A stretch of DNA of 42,500 nucleotides. It comes from Symbiodinium natans. Taxonomy: Eukaryota > Sar > Dinophyceae > Suessiales > Symbiodiniaceae. Location: NCBI GenBank assembly GCA_905221605.1, contig CAJNDS010000125.1, positions 395,696 to 438,195 on the forward strand, given 5' to 3'. The notes below the pieces were generated by a model that saw only the letters and a list, made by a program, of their open reading frames with translations, made no database searches and was not told where the DNA came from. Positions 9,544-34,452 of the stretch are shown here, one piece after another. Both the position numbers and the translations under genes were made by a program. The stretch's first letter is position 1, and every line of letters begins with the position of its first letter.

Positions 9544-9622
9544 GCTCTTTGGGCCTCTTGGAGGCGTTCAAGGCGAGAGTCCCTGAAGGGTGTCTATTTT
9601 TCGAGGCCGTTCTTGGGATTCT
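9544..9622 (+). CDS. Exon with canonical splice sites, unknown gene
   Basis: The pyrimidine tract GTTTTTTTCAG and donor GTGAGT are the best-formed splice pair nearby. The frame reads SLGLLEAFKARVPEGC then LFFEAVLGI. Unlike most exons here, the block on its 5' side is G-strand. Confidence 0.5.
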
Positions 9623-9659
9623 GTGAGTTTGAGTTCGCAAGCTTCATCCCAAATGCCAT

Positions 9660-9740
9660 CCCCTAAGCCCTAAACCCCAGACCCTGAACCCTCAGCCCTA
9701 AACCCTAAACCCTAAGCCTAAACCCCCTCCCTAGGCTGTT
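9660..9740 (-). repeat. C-strand block
   Basis: Degenerate CCCTAAA/CCCTCAG units. Confidence 0.75.
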
Positions 9741-9825
9741 CACGGTTGTGGCGTTTAAGGCGCTTAGGGTGTGGTTTTCGGGATCATACTATCCAACGCC
9801 TAGAGTTGCCCTTCTCATTTTCCAG

Positions 9826-9864
9826 CTCATGCGTCCCGTCGAACCTCCCCAAGTAGTTCCCTAA
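9826..9864 (+). CDS. Short terminal exon candidate
   Basis: The tract CTTCTCATTTTCCAG precedes LMRPVEPPQVVP and a TAA formed by CCCTAAC at the start of the next repeat block. Too short to be sure. Confidence 0.35.
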   Translation, partial: LMRPVEPPQVVP

Positions 9865-9865
9865 C

Positions 9866-10156
9866 CCTAAACTTGGCCCTAAACCCTAAACCCTAAACCC
9901 TAAACCCTAAACCCTAAACCCTAAACCCTAAACCCTAAACCCTAAACCCTAAACCCTAAACCCTAAACCCTAAACCCTAAACCCTAAACCCTAAACCCTA
10001 AACCCTAAACCCTTAAACCTAAACCCTAAACCCTAAACCCTAAACCCTAAACCCTAAACCCTAAACCCTAAACCCTAAACCCTAAACCCTAAACCCTAAA
10101 CCCTAAACCCTAAACCCTAAACCCTAAACCCTAAACCCTAACCCTAAACCCTAAAC
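9866..10156 (-). repeat. Long near-perfect CCCTAAA array
   Basis: About 290 bp with very few errors, one of the longest pure arrays in the window. Confidence 0.92.
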
Positions 10157-10181
10157 TCCCTCTTGGGCTGTCGGGTCTGAG

Positions 10182-10276
10182 GCGTGGAGTCCGCCGCCGT
10201 GATCTCCGAGTCGCTGGCGCTGAACCAATTTGGGGGACTCGTGGTCCGAGAGGCCTCCCTGGCACATTCCGACTAG
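10182..10276 (+). CDS. Terminal exon, unknown gene
   Basis: GTCTGAG|GC then VESAAVISESLALNQFGG and LVVREASLAHSD, ending in TAG 10274-10276. The upstream frame is closed by a TGA that overlaps the acceptor. The block after the stop is C-strand, unlike that after internal exons. Confidence 0.5.
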
Positions 10277-10349
10277 CCCTAAACCCTAGCCCTAAACCCT
10301 AAACCCTAAACCCTAAACCCTAAACCCTAAACCCAAACCCTGGTTACAG

Positions 10350-10431
10350 CACTTCAAGGACATTTTTCGGGGGAGGAGATCAGGATGAAGGGGCCCCAAT
10401 ATGAAGCAAACATGAAACAGTCTTCAATCGA
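10350..10431 (+). CDS. Exon-like island, unknown gene
   Basis: GGTTACAG|CA then LQGHFSGEEIRMKGPQYEAN and MKQSSI, with the donor GTTTAG formed at the border of the TTTAGGG block. Confidence 0.48.
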
Positions 10432-10495
10432 GTTTAGGGTTTAGGGTTTAGGGTTTAGGGTTTAGGGTTTAGGGTTTAGGGTTTAGGGTTTAGGG
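10432..10495 (+). repeat. G-strand block
   Basis: Perfect TTTAGGG, overlapping the donor of the 10350 exon. Confidence 0.88.
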
Positions 10496-10549
10496 CAATG
10501 CGCTGCAGTTGAACAGTTTTGAAACTTAGCGGACGGCTTTCATTTTCAG

Positions 10550-10638
10550 GGAAGCAAGTTGTTTGGGAATCAGGTTACCTCCCAAGACCTTGTCCGCGCG
10601 GAACCCTACTCTCTACACCTTGAACCCAAAGGTGCAAG
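10550..10638 (+). CDS. Exon-like island, unknown gene
   Basis: A strong acceptor GCTTTCATTTTCAG|G. Two frames are open: one phase-compatible with the exon at 10350 (EASCLGIRLPPKTLSAR, donor GTGCAA at 10632), the other reading GSKLFGNQVTSQDLVRAE. The 3' end is 10631 or 10638. Confidence 0.42.
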
Positions 10639-10639
10639 G

Positions 10640-10980
10640 TTTTAGGGTTTAAGGTTTGGGGTTTAGGGTTTGGGGTTTAGGGTTTAGGGTTTAGGGTCTA
10701 GGGTTTGGGACCCTACCTCTCACTACAGTTGCACTTCCCACTTCTCAGTTGTTGTTTCTTGTAAAATACCTGGGCTAGAGGTCAAGTCTGTTGCTGGGTA
10801 GGTTTTTGGCGCAACCACGGTGCTTCCGGTCCCTTTAAACCCTAAACCCTCAACCCTAACCCTAAACCGACAACCTAAGCCTAAATTCTAAGCCTAAACC
10901 CTAAACCCTAGACCCTAAACCCTAGCACCCTGAACCCTAAACCCTGAACCCTAAACCCTAAACCCTGAACATCCTCTAAG
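10640..10980. repeat. G-strand then C-strand blocks
   Basis: TTTAGGG/TTTGGGG at 10640-10708 and degenerate CCCTAAA at 10835-10970 flank the exon candidate at 10729. Confidence 0.75.
10729..10797 (+). CDS. Exon-like island, unknown gene
   Basis: CACTACAG|T then CTSHFSVVVSCKIPGLEVKS and VA, donor GTAGGT. A second acceptor CTTCTCAG lies inside (10740s). Confidence 0.42.
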
Positions 10981-11217
10981 CCCTTAAGCGTTTGGCAGCC
11001 CTCGAATGGAGGTACTTACTAACCAGTTACTGGTATAATTGTATTTATAGCTGTACTTATAACCATATAAGGGCACTTAACGGGCTTGTAAGTGGGTTAT
11101 AAGTCCAGCCCTAAACCCTAAACCCTCAACCCTAGACCCTAGATCCTAAACCTTGCACCCCTGTAGACTTAATTGGTTAATAAGTACCATGAACCTAGAG
11201 TGGAGACATCTCCGCAG

Positions 11218-11272
11218 GAGGCAAAGCTGCCACCTGGTGGGCGATTCACGGCCCCCTTGGCCCAGAAAGAGG
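11218..11272 (+). CDS. Exon-like island, unknown gene
   Basis: CTCCGCAG|GAG, EAKLPPGGRFTAPLAQKE, with the donor GTTTAG merging into TTTAGGG. Confidence 0.48.
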
Positions 11273-11282
11273 GTTTAGGGCA

Positions 11283-11490
11283 AGCCCTAAGCCCCAAGCC
11301 CTAAGCCCTAAGCCCTAAGCCCTGAGCCCTGAGCCCTAAGCCCTAAGCCCTAAGCCCTAAGCCCTAAGCCCTAAGCCCTAAGCCCTGAGCCCTGAGCCCT
11401 GAGCCCTGAGCCCTAAGCCCTAAGCCCTAAACCTTAACTAATCCCTAAGCCCTAACCCTAAACCCCAAACCCTAAACCTTGAACCCTAGT
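11283..11490 (-). repeat. CCCTAAG/CCCTGAG variant array
   Basis: Homogenised CCCTAAG and CCCTGAG units in place of CCCTAAA. Confidence 0.85.
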
Positions 11491-11526
11491 TTAGGTTTAG
11501 GGTTGGAAGAATGCGCTCTTTTCTAG

Positions 11527-11563
11527 GGGGTCTGAACTCCTCATGACAGCTAAGGGCCTCAAG
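11527..11563 (+). CDS. Exon-like island (GC donor)
   Basis: TTTTCTAG|G, GSELLMTAKGLK, donor GCAAAA. Its phase joins the exon at 11887. Confidence 0.45.
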
Positions 11564-11886
11564 GCAAAAACCCTGAACCTTGAGGAACCTTCAGCCTGAA
11601 CCAAAAAACCCTAAGCCCTAAACCCTAAACCCTAAACCCTAGACCCTAAACCCTAAACCTGACACCCGAAGTCCTGAGCCCTTGACCTCGCCCATGATCC
11701 CAAAACCCCAGATCCCCAAAACACCTTAAGCCTGTCAAGCCCGCAACCCTATAAACCCTGTAAGCCCTATGAAGCCTACTCACCCACAAACCCCATGAAA
11801 ACTACGAAAACCCCAAATACCCTGCAAAGCCCCCACAAACATCCCATAAGCCCTACGTCAAAGCCGTTACCGGTGGTTCAGGGCAG

Positions 11887-11924
11887 GTTGACCTTCCGGT
11901 TGAATCGAGTCTGGAGCGGATCAG
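11887..11924 (+). CDS. Penultimate exon of the gene ending at 12113
   Basis: GGGCAG|GTT, VDLPVESSLERI plus two bases, donor GTGGAT. In phase with 11527-11563 upstream and with the terminal exon downstream. Confidence 0.5.
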
Positions 11925-11969
11925 GTGGATTGATGGACAGACGATTGATTTTCGTGTCCTATGCTGAGA

Positions 11970-12113
11970 CGTCTGCTGAATCTAGAATCCAGTGCTGAGA
12001 AAGCCGATGCACGGCAGTTGCGTGAGGCCTTTTTGCGCGAAAGGGACTCAGCGAGAACTGGAAAAGGTGGCAAGGGATCACGTGGTTCTCACAGCTCCAA
12101 TGGGGACAAGTGA
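11970..12113 (+). CDS. Terminal exon, charged C terminus, unknown gene
   Basis: Two acceptors keep the phase: GCTGAG|A (start 11970) and ATCCAG|T (start 11993). The frame reads AEKADARQLREAFLRERDSA then a Gly/Ser/Lys-rich tail (GKGGKGSRGSHSSNGDK) and TGA 12111-12113. Alternatively a 50-residue protein starts at ATG 11961. A short helix followed by a basic tail; no family recognised. A hairpin follows 23 bp after the stop. Confidence 0.52.
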   Translation, partial: RLLNLESSAEKADARQLREAFLRERDSARTGKGGKGSRGSHSSNGDK

Positions 12114-12136
12114 AGTCAAGCGCAATTGGCATGAGA

Positions 12137-12153
12137 CGCGACAAAGTGTCGCG
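12137..12153 (+). other. Hairpin in the 3' UTR
   Basis: CGCGACA-AAG-TGTCGCG is a perfect 7-bp GC-rich stem with a 3-nt loop, 23 bp after the stop at 12113. It resembles an RNA 3'-end stem-loop; the function is inferred only from position. Confidence 0.5.
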
Positions 12154-12159
12154 GTGGGA

Positions 12160-12555
12160 GACAAGCCCTAAAACCCCACAAACCCCATAAACGCTGCAAA
12201 ATCCCTTAACGCCCCATAAACCCCATAAAGCCCACAAAGCCCACAATCCCTGTAAGCCCTACTCAAAAACCCTAAACACCCTAGAAACCCCAATGACCCA
12301 AGCCTTCACCCAAACCCTAAACCCCCAACCCTAAAACCCTAAAAACCCTAGAAACCCTAAGCCCCAGGTCATGATGCTGGGAATGCAAACCCTATGAACA
12401 AACCCTAAAACCCCTAGAAACCCTAAACCCCAAACCCTAAGCCCTAAACCCCAGAAACCCCAAACCCTAAAAACCCTAAAGCCCCTAGAAACCCGATAAG
12501 CCCTTAAATTAAAACCCATGCATCTGCAGGTACCCTGTACATGAAAACCCTAAGC
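12160..12555 (-). repeat. Degenerate C-strand block
   Basis: ACCCCATAAA, AACCCTAGAAACCC and related decayed units up to the P-loop exon acceptor. Confidence 0.7.
12362..12391 (+). pseudogene. Truncated copy of the P-loop exon border
   Basis: The string CCCCAGGTCATGATG with CTGGGAATG repeats the start of the exon at 12561 (TTTGGGATG there) and then breaks off. It lacks the Walker A codons. It sits in degenerate CCCTAAA DNA about 200 bp upstream of the intact exon. Confidence 0.55.
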
Positions 12556-12560
12556 CCCAG

Positions 12561-28786
<16,226 letters not shown>

Positions 28787-28799
<13 letters not shown>

Positions 28800-29250
28800 A
28801 CCCTAAACCCTAAACCCTAAACCCTAAACCCTAAACCCTAAACCCTAGCCCTAAACCCTAGCCCTAAACCCTAAGCCCTAAACCCTAAACCCTAAACCCT
28901 AAACCCTAAACCCTAAACCCTAAACCCTAAACCCTAAACCCTAAACCCAAAACCCTAAACCCTAAACCCTAAGCCCTAAACCCTAAACCCTAAACCCTAA
29001 AGCCCTTGAGCCCGCAAGCCCCGAAACCCTAAACCCTGTTCAGGGCTGAGGGGCCTCAGCTGAAGGCTCATGGGCAGTTTCCCCGAGTAGGGCTATAACC
29101 ATACCCCTCAATCTCGCCACACTTATAACTACCCATGAACCTCCAAACCCTAGACCCTAAGCCCTAAGCCCTAAGCCCTAAGCCCTAAACCCTAAACCCT
29201 AAACCCTAAACCCTAAACCCTAAACCCTAAACCCTAAACCCTAAACCCAG
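28787..29250 (-). repeat. C-strand blocks after the AIG1 stop
   Basis: 28787-29035 and 29150-29250, then a poly-G tract 29251-29274. No G-strand block follows the stop until about 29355. Confidence 0.88.
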
Positions 29251-29274
29251 GGTAGGGGGGGGGGGGGGGGGGGG

Positions 29275-29830
29275 CGTCAAGGGCAGAGATTCCCTTAGTC
29301 AGGCTCCCTGGCTCCTTTGGCTCATAACATTGCAACGTGCCTTGGGGACTGGCGGGGTTTGGGGTTTAGGGTTCAGGGTTTTGAGTTTTGGGCTTTGGAT
29401 TTTGGGCTTTGGGTTTTGGGTTTTGGGGGCCTCCCGCACAAAGCCTTAAACAGCGCTAGACCCTAAACTCTCGGCCCCTAAACGCTAAACCAAAAACGCT
29501 TCAACCCTTAAGCCCAAAAAACAAAACCCTTAAACCCCAAAAAACCCTTTAAACCCCAAAACCCCTAAGCCCTTAAACCCTTCAACCCCTAGAAAGCCTA
29601 CACCGCATCTGCTGAAGCCCGAAAGCGCGGTCCTTCTCTGACTTTTTTGTCCCGTTCAAGCCAAGGGTGCGGGTTTGGGGTTTATGGGGTTTAGGGTTTC
29701 GGGTTTAGGGTTTAGGGTTTCGGGTTTAGGGTTTAGGGTTTAGGGCCAGGGTTTGGGGTTGAGGGTTTAGGATTGGGTGTAGGGTTGGGGGTTGTGCGGT
29801 TCAAGAAGCCCTGAACCCCAAACGCAGATC
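29275..29830. repeat. Intergenic mix
   Basis: TTTTGGG-type G-strand words (29355-29425), decayed C-strand (29455-29595), G-strand (29665-29800). No exon seen. Confidence 0.6.
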
Positions 29831-29833
29831 TAG

Positions 29834-29881
29834 GCCACGGTGGCTTTTGGCAAGAAGTACGAGAATGGCAACTACGACAAG
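29834..29881 (+). CDS. TPR-like exon, start of a new gene region
   Basis: ATCTAG|GCC, ATVAFGKKYENGNYDK, GC donor (GCTGTT). The pattern A..FGK.YENGNYDKA resembles helix A and the turn of a tetratricopeptide repeat. It is not coiled-coil, so it probably belongs to the next gene. C-strand before, G-strand after. Confidence 0.5.
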
Positions 29882-29995
29882 GCTGTTTGGGGTTTAGGGG
29901 GGTTTAGGGTTTAGGGCTAGGGCCTAGGGTTTCGGGTTTTGGGTTTAGCGTTTAGGGTTTAGGGTTTAGGGGGTTTAGGGTTTAGTGTTTAGGTT
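29882..29995 (+). repeat. G-strand block
   Basis: TTTAGGG/GGGGTTTAGGG directly after the TPR-like exon; poly-T then poly-G follow at 30107-30133. Confidence 0.8.
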
Positions 29996-30222
29996 CCGCT
30001 CTTCCAAAGGTTCAAAGGGTTTTCAATAATTGGGGTTTCAACAATAGGGAAGGACTTTGGTGGTATTGTTTTGGAACCCTAAACCCCAAACCCGAAGCCC
30101 AAGCCCTTTTTTTTTTTGGGGGGGGGGGGGGGGGTGAGTTTTTTGTCCGCAAGGAAGGCGAAACCCCCCTGGGGTTTCGGGCTCAGGAGGGCCTTAACCT
30201 ACTGTTGTTTATGCGTCGGCAG

Positions 30223-30284
30223 ACTTTCCAGTGAAGGGGGCGTTGCACAAGGAGCCAAGGGGGGTGGAAGGGACGGGGGTGTAA
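30223..30284 (+). CDS. Terminal-exon candidate
   Basis: GTCGGCAG|AC then FPVKGALHKEPRGVEGTGV and TAA. A second frame (LSSEGGVAQGAKGG) is open with donor GTAAGG, so the frame is undecided. Confidence 0.33.
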
Positions 30285-30364
30285 GGGTCCATACTCCTTT
30301 ATTAAGGCTTATGAAGGCTTGTTTGGGATCATTAAGGCCTTATTTGGGGAATATGGGGCTTTAA

Positions 30365-30475
30365 ACCCAAAGCCCTAACTCTGAACCCTAAACCCTAAAC
30401 CCTAAACGGGCTCTTTGGGAAACCCGAACCCTAAACCCTGAACCCTGAACCCTATTAAACCCTTCGGCCCCAAAC
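30365..30475 (-). repeat. C-strand block
   Basis: Short CCCTAAA and CCCTGAA runs. Confidence 0.75.
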
Positions 30476-30529
30476 CTAAAATCCCAAAGCGTCGATCTTC
30501 TCTGGCTTGGTGCAAGCCCTGTACTGCAG

Positions 30530-30592
30530 CAATTGTCAGCGTTTGTGGCTTATAGGGTTGGGACCTTCACAGAAGGAACTGCAGGAGTGTAG
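30530..30592 (+). CDS. Terminal exon, unknown gene
   Basis: TACTGCAG|CAA, QLSAFVAYRVGTFTEGTAGV, TAG 30590-30592. Unique DNA; no family recognised. Confidence 0.42.
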   Translation, partial: QLSAFVAYRVGTFTEGTAGV

Positions 30593-30713
30593 GGTTTGGG
30601 CTTTGCGGGTTCGAGGAGCGTAGGCGGTACCTAAGTACAAACTCGGAATAGGTTCTCGGGTACGTGTTTTCCTACATGCCTGCTGCGATAAATACGGCAA
30701 CCGTCTTTCACAG

Positions 30714-30848
30714 CATCAAAGCGTCCAGCTTCTGATCTCTATGCCGAATATCTCGCTCCACACCCCAAGCCCGAACTTAAACCCTCTCCCACGACTTAAA
30801 ATAATTGGGGGTTTCCGAATTTCGGGGTACCTTATTGGATCCTTATGA
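30714..30848 (+). CDS. Exon-like ORF
   Basis: CTTTCACAG|CAT opens 44 codons to TGA 30846 (HQSVQLLISMPNISL at the start). The 3' half may be repeat-derived, since the DNA after 30790 is AT-rich. Confidence 0.3.
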   Translation, partial: HQSVQLLISMPNISLHTPSPNLNPLPRLKIIGGFRISGYLIGSL

Positions 30849-31064
30849 TAAGGGAATCCTACTATTTGGGGGGTCTATTATACAGGTCCCTTATTTTCGT
30901 AAACTCCCAAATATGCACTTCCGGATTGATACAGGAGAACTATCAATAGCTTGAGGCTGACATGAGATCTCTCTCGCTGTCCTAAGCTGCGAGACACGGA
31001 CGAGTAGGCAACCCGCGGAAGTAGCCTCGAACTGCCATGGTGGTTTCAACCTGGAATTTTGCAG

Positions 31065-31103
31065 AGGAACGACTTTCCGGACTCATTTGGGCCGTCTCCC
31101 TAA
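31065..31103 (+). CDS. Short terminal exon, stop in CCCTAAA
   Basis: GAATTTTGCAG|AGG, RNDFPDSFGPSP, and TAA from the first CCCTAAA unit. C-strand repeats follow the stop. Confidence 0.38.
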   Translation, partial: RNDFPDSFGPSP

Positions 31104-31178
31104 ACCCTACACCCTAAACCCTAAACCCTAAACCCTGAACCCTCAACCCTTTGGCCTGGAGATTGCACCTGGCAGCAG

Positions 31179-31229
31179 CGTAGCACACGTCGTGAGCTGG
31201 CTTTGCGTGCATGTCTTGTTCGTCGCCCT
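31179..31229 (+). CDS. Exon candidate, canonical donor
   Basis: CAGCAG|CGT, RSTRRELALRACLVRRP, donor GTGAGA. Basic; unrecognised. Confidence 0.42.
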
Positions 31230-31374
31230 GTGAGAAGAAGCCCGAAAATGCACGAAGCCCAAAAATCTAGGGTTTAGGGCTCATTAATTCGGGTTTAGGG
31301 TTTAGGGGTTAGGGGTTAGGGCTCAGGGCTCAGGATTTAGAATTTAGGGTTTAAAGGGTCTGGTGCCTGTGCAG

Positions 31375-31414
31375 CCGTGCCATCCGCGCGGCCGAATGCT
31401 TAGGGGCGCGATAG
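31375..31414 (+). CDS. Short terminal-exon candidate
   Basis: CCTGTGCAG|C, RAIRAAECLGAR, TAG 31412-31414. An inverted-repeat element begins 36 bp downstream. Confidence 0.35.
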
Positions 31415-31449
31415 TTCTCATAGGTGTCAATCAAGGGATGAAGACCCGT

Positions 31450-31688
31450 ACCCCTAAGGTTGTTCCCCTAAAGGTTCCCCTTCATATGAAGCAGGGTTTA
31501 TATTACTGTTTTTTGTGAGTCTATGTACGGTTCCTTTTCAATAATGGTGAGAAAAAAGTGTTGGGTGTCCTTTTGGGGGTACAAGATATATATACAGTAC
31601 TTCATAATATACTCCTAATATGGCCCTTATATTCCCTTAGGGATCCTGAAAAAGGGGCCCCAAAACCTAAGGGCACAACCTTAAGGGT
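31450..31688. mobile_element. Inverted-repeat element family P, full copy
   Basis: Terminal repeats ACCCCTAAGGTTGT (31450-31463) and ACAACCTTAAGGGT (31675-31688). Compared with the copy at 25266 it has about 130 extra bases after TTCCCCTT. Confidence 0.72.
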
Positions 31689-31739
31689 CCAAGGTAGGAC
31701 CCCTAGAGTCACGTGGTTGGCATCGTCTCATGGTAGTTA

Positions 31740-32084
31740 CATCTAGGACTGGGAGTCGGCTCTTATCTCCTTTTTAAGGGTTGGGGGTTCCCTTAAAATC
31801 CCCCTAGAGCCAAAAAAGGGCACCCGTTTTATTCCTAGGTTCCTCCTGGTGTAGACATGGTGCCTGAATCTGGCCCTTGGGTTGTATAGGGTATATATGG
31901 GGTTTTTTCAGGGGGTCCCCTTTTGAGGGCCCATAATCAAGGGACCATGTAACTACCCGAAGACATCGGCATGAGGCCGCATCAGTGCGTAGGTTCGCGC
32001 GTATGCCCGCATAGGCCATCCGCAAGGAGGCGCCCGTGTAGGCGTCCAAGCCAAGTGGCGTAGTAGGCGTCAGCAGCAGAAGTC
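31740..32084. other. Repeat-derived and unique DNA
   Basis: 31880-31945 resembles the 20727 tandem units in the opposite orientation. The rest is unique; open frames occur on the minus strand without splice support. Confidence 0.4.
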
Positions 32085-32354
32085 ATGGCGTTGTTGGTTT
32101 CAGGTTCAAGGTTGCACGCGAAGTCGCAACATTGCAACCCGCAGAGTGTCCTTGGAGCACCACGGAGTTTTAGGGCGGAGGTCCGGTCTCCCTCATCAAC
32201 CCCATTAAGCCGACAGAACAAGGTGCTCAGTTCGCAAGTACCAAGCCTTAAGCCCATACATTCGAAAACCATGGAAGGGGGTCGTTTAGCAGGCGTCGGA
32301 GTCTGTGTCAACTGCGGCCACCACTTCTCCGGACGACAAGGACACAGGGTTTAG
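32085..32354 (+). CDS. 89-codon ORF, zinc-ribbon-like end
   Basis: An ATG-initiated frame of 89 codons whose C terminus, VCVNCGHHFSGRQGHR, has a CxxCGHxF knuckle; its TAG comes from TTTAGG. The minus strand of the same interval is also open. An inner exon with another frame (acceptor TTTAGCAG at 32291, ASESVSTAATTSPDDK) is possible. Coding status and strand are uncertain. Confidence 0.33.
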   Translation: MALLVSGSRLHAKSQHCNPQSVLGAPRSFRAEVRSPSSTPLSRQNKVLSSQVPSLKPIHSKTMEGGRLAGVGVCVNCGHHFSGRQGHRV

Positions 32355-32439
32355 GACCTTTAGGGTTGTAGGGTAAACAAGGGTGTACTTTGCACCCCAA
32401 GAACTCCAACAACTTAACGCGCTAAACTCAAAACGGGCC

Positions 32440-32545
32440 CCGAACCCTAAACCCTAAACCCTCAACCCGAAACCTTAAACCCTAAACCCTAAACGCTAAA
32501 CCCTAAACCCAACCCCTAGACCCTAGTCCAAAACCCTAAACCCTC
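32440..32545 (-). repeat. C-strand block
   Basis: CCCTAAA with decayed units, before the 32556 exon. Confidence 0.82.
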
Positions 32546-32555
32546 TGATCTCCAG

Positions 32556-32627
32556 GAGCGACGCCTGTCCCGACACTCGTCGAACCAGATCGCGGCGGGC
32601 TTGGACTTGTCAAGCCGCTGTCGTCGG
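32556..32627 (+). CDS. Exon-like island, unknown gene
   Basis: ATCTCCAG|GAG, ERRLSRHSSNQIAAGLDLSS then RCRR, donor GTTTTG. 24 codons, phase 0, bracketed by C- and G-strand repeats. Confidence 0.5.
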
Positions 32628-32675
32628 GTTTTGGGTTTTGGGTTTTGGGTTTAGGGTTTAGGGTTTAGGGCAACT
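32628..32675 (+). repeat. Short G-strand block
   Basis: TTTTGGG then TTTAGGG, starting at the donor. Confidence 0.8.
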
Positions 32676-33102
32676 TGGAACCGTATCCCTAGGTTTCACA
32701 TTCTGTTTCTTAATTGGTGCTTTTGGGAGCAGAAGTCTCCTGCACCGAAATTGGACTTCTCGACCATATATCCCCCACTTCCCCTACGTCCCAGTTTTCC
32801 TAGATCCCAGAGGCCTAAAGCCCCCAAGCTGTAGAACGGACTCGCAAGATGTTTCTATACTTTTGCTGGCGTGGGGTTGTAGTCTTCTAACCTGGTGTAT
32901 CTATTCACTGAATACATGTGTACATATCAAAATGTATGTATATATATACGGGCACGTACAGAGTAAATAGAATTCCGGACCTATGTGATTCGAGGTACGT
33001 GGCCATCTGCCAATTAATGCCCGAACATGGGCTGGCAGACCGATGTTTCGCATGTTCCGTGTTCCAATACGTTTTTTTCGCCTGCATGCGACATGCGCAC
33101 AG

Positions 33103-33163
33103 GGACACAGCTGCCCCAGCACCCACTTGCATTCCGGGGTACGTCGAGTGCTTAGCGAGACCT
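33103..33163 (+). CDS. Exon candidate, canonical donor
   Basis: GCGCACAG|G, DTAAPAPTCIPGYVECLARP, donor GTGAGG. It lies in 800 bp without telomere repeats (32.7-33.6 kb), where both strands are open over about 110 codons. The splice borders favour the + strand. Confidence 0.42.
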
Positions 33164-33419
33164 GTGAGGGAGCCCCAGGCAGAGGCAGGCTGGTTCACCC
33201 TCCCGGCGAGCTCTGGCCGTCGCACTTCTGATTTTTCCATAGGTTTCCTTTAATTGCTCCTTTCATTTTAAGCCCTGGCCTTCTGGGTGTTCCCCCTGGT
33301 CCTTGGCGCTCGGCTGCAGCGTCCCAGCTCAAACCACTCCCTGGGCTCTCAATGCCTCGGCCTCGGCCCTGTGACAAGGCTGTGAGGCCCACGCTGGCAT
33401 CGCAAAATTCGTTTTGCAG

Positions 33420-33481
33420 ACCCCGCAAAATGGCCTTACCCCTTCGCAGAACGGACGAAGGGCATGTTGGGGAGTCGTTCA
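33420..33481 (+). CDS. Exon candidate
   Basis: CGTTTTGCAG|AC then PAKWPYPFAERTKGMLGSRS and TAA; an alternative frame (TPQNGLTPSQNGRRACWG) is also open. The minus strand carries a 98-codon frame over 33195-33491, so the assignment is open. Confidence 0.33.
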
Positions 33482-33510
33482 TAACTAGCAATCGTTTCTT
33501 CTTATTGTAG

Positions 33511-33572
33511 ACCTTGTCGGCGCAGACGTGGCAAGGTTTTTGGGTTCCCTTGGGTTGATGAGTCGTGGGAGC
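33511..33572 (+). CDS. Exon with canonical splice sites
   Basis: TTCTTATTGTAG|AC, LVGADVARFLGSLGLMSRGS, donor GTAAGC. Good composition and borders support a + strand gene through this repeat-poor stretch. Confidence 0.5.
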
Positions 33573-33684
33573 GTAAGCCCAAGCCCCAAATCCTACACTT
33601 GTAGAAGCCTCACTGCCATAATTAAGAGTTGTGCGTGGGTCTTGGGTCTTCAGTCGGTCTGCAGACTGGCGTGGGGCCAGGCTC

Positions 33685-33875
33685 CTAAACCCTAAGCCCT
33701 ACACCCTAAACCCTAAACCCTAAAACCCTACACCCTAAACCCTAAACCCCAAACCCTACGCCCTGAACCCTAAACCCTATAAACCCCAAACCCAAACCCT
33801 AAACCCTAAACCCTATAAACCCTATACCCTATGCCCTATGAAGCCCCAACCCTAAACCCTCAAACCCGAAACCGC
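33685..33875 (-). repeat. C-strand block
   Basis: CCCTAAA, CCCTACA and CCCTATA variants. Confidence 0.82.
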
Positions 33876-33879
33876 CAAG

Positions 33880-33912
33880 GTGAAAGATGCCAACACCACC
33901 AACCCCATCGAG
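33880..33912 (+). CDS. Exon-like island (GC donor)
   Basis: CGCCAAG|GTG, VKDANTTNPIE, GC donor (GCAGAT); the frame also reads on through ADGDETCWS. In phase with the next exon at 34375. Confidence 0.48.
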
Positions 33913-33939
33913 GCAGATGGGGACGAGACCTGTTGGAGT

Positions 33940-34365
33940 CTTTGGGTTTAGGGTTTAGGGTTGGTTTAGGGTTTAGGGTTTAGGGTTTCGGGTTTGGGGT
34001 TTGGGGTTTAGGGTTTAGGGACTCTTAAACCCCAAGCCCCACATCAGAAGCTGCGCCAAGATGTTTCTTGGGGCTTGCAAGCGTCCCTAACCGCTCTCTG
34101 AAGCCTTAAGCCTATGAACGTGTAAACCCTAAACCCTAAACCCTAAACCCTAAACCCTAACCCCTAAGCCCTGAACCCTAAACCCCTAAACCCCTAAACG
34201 CCTAAACCCCTAAACCCCTAAACCCCTACACCCCTAAAACCCTAAAACCCTAAACCCCTAAACCCCTAAACCCTAAACCCTAAAGCCCTAAACCCCTAAA
34301 CCCCTAAGCCCCTAAACCCCTAAACCCTAGACCCTAAACCCTAACCCCTAAACCCTAAACCCTGC
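33940..34365. repeat. G-strand then C-strand blocks in one intron
   Basis: TTTAGGG 33943-34020 after one exon, C-strand (mostly CCCCTAAA) 34124-34365 before the next: a clear example of the intron-end polarity. Confidence 0.88.
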
Positions 34366-34374
34366 GCCCCGGAG

Positions 34375-34452
34375 GCCTGCAAGCGCATGCTCCGCGCCTT
34401 GCGACGGAAGTTGGGCGGCAAGCCGATGCCACTTACAGGCCCTGAGCTGCAC
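34375..34452 (+). CDS. Exon-like island, basic helix
   Basis: CCGGAG|GCC, 26 codons ACKRMLRALRRKLGG then KPMPLTGPELH, donor GTAGGG running into TTTAGGG. Phase 0. Confidence 0.52.

Noticed and set aside
32905-33253. Two 111-codon ORFs on opposite strands
   Set aside because: Both are open over the same DNA and neither shows a family. Only the inner + strand piece with GCGCACAG and GTGAGG borders was kept.
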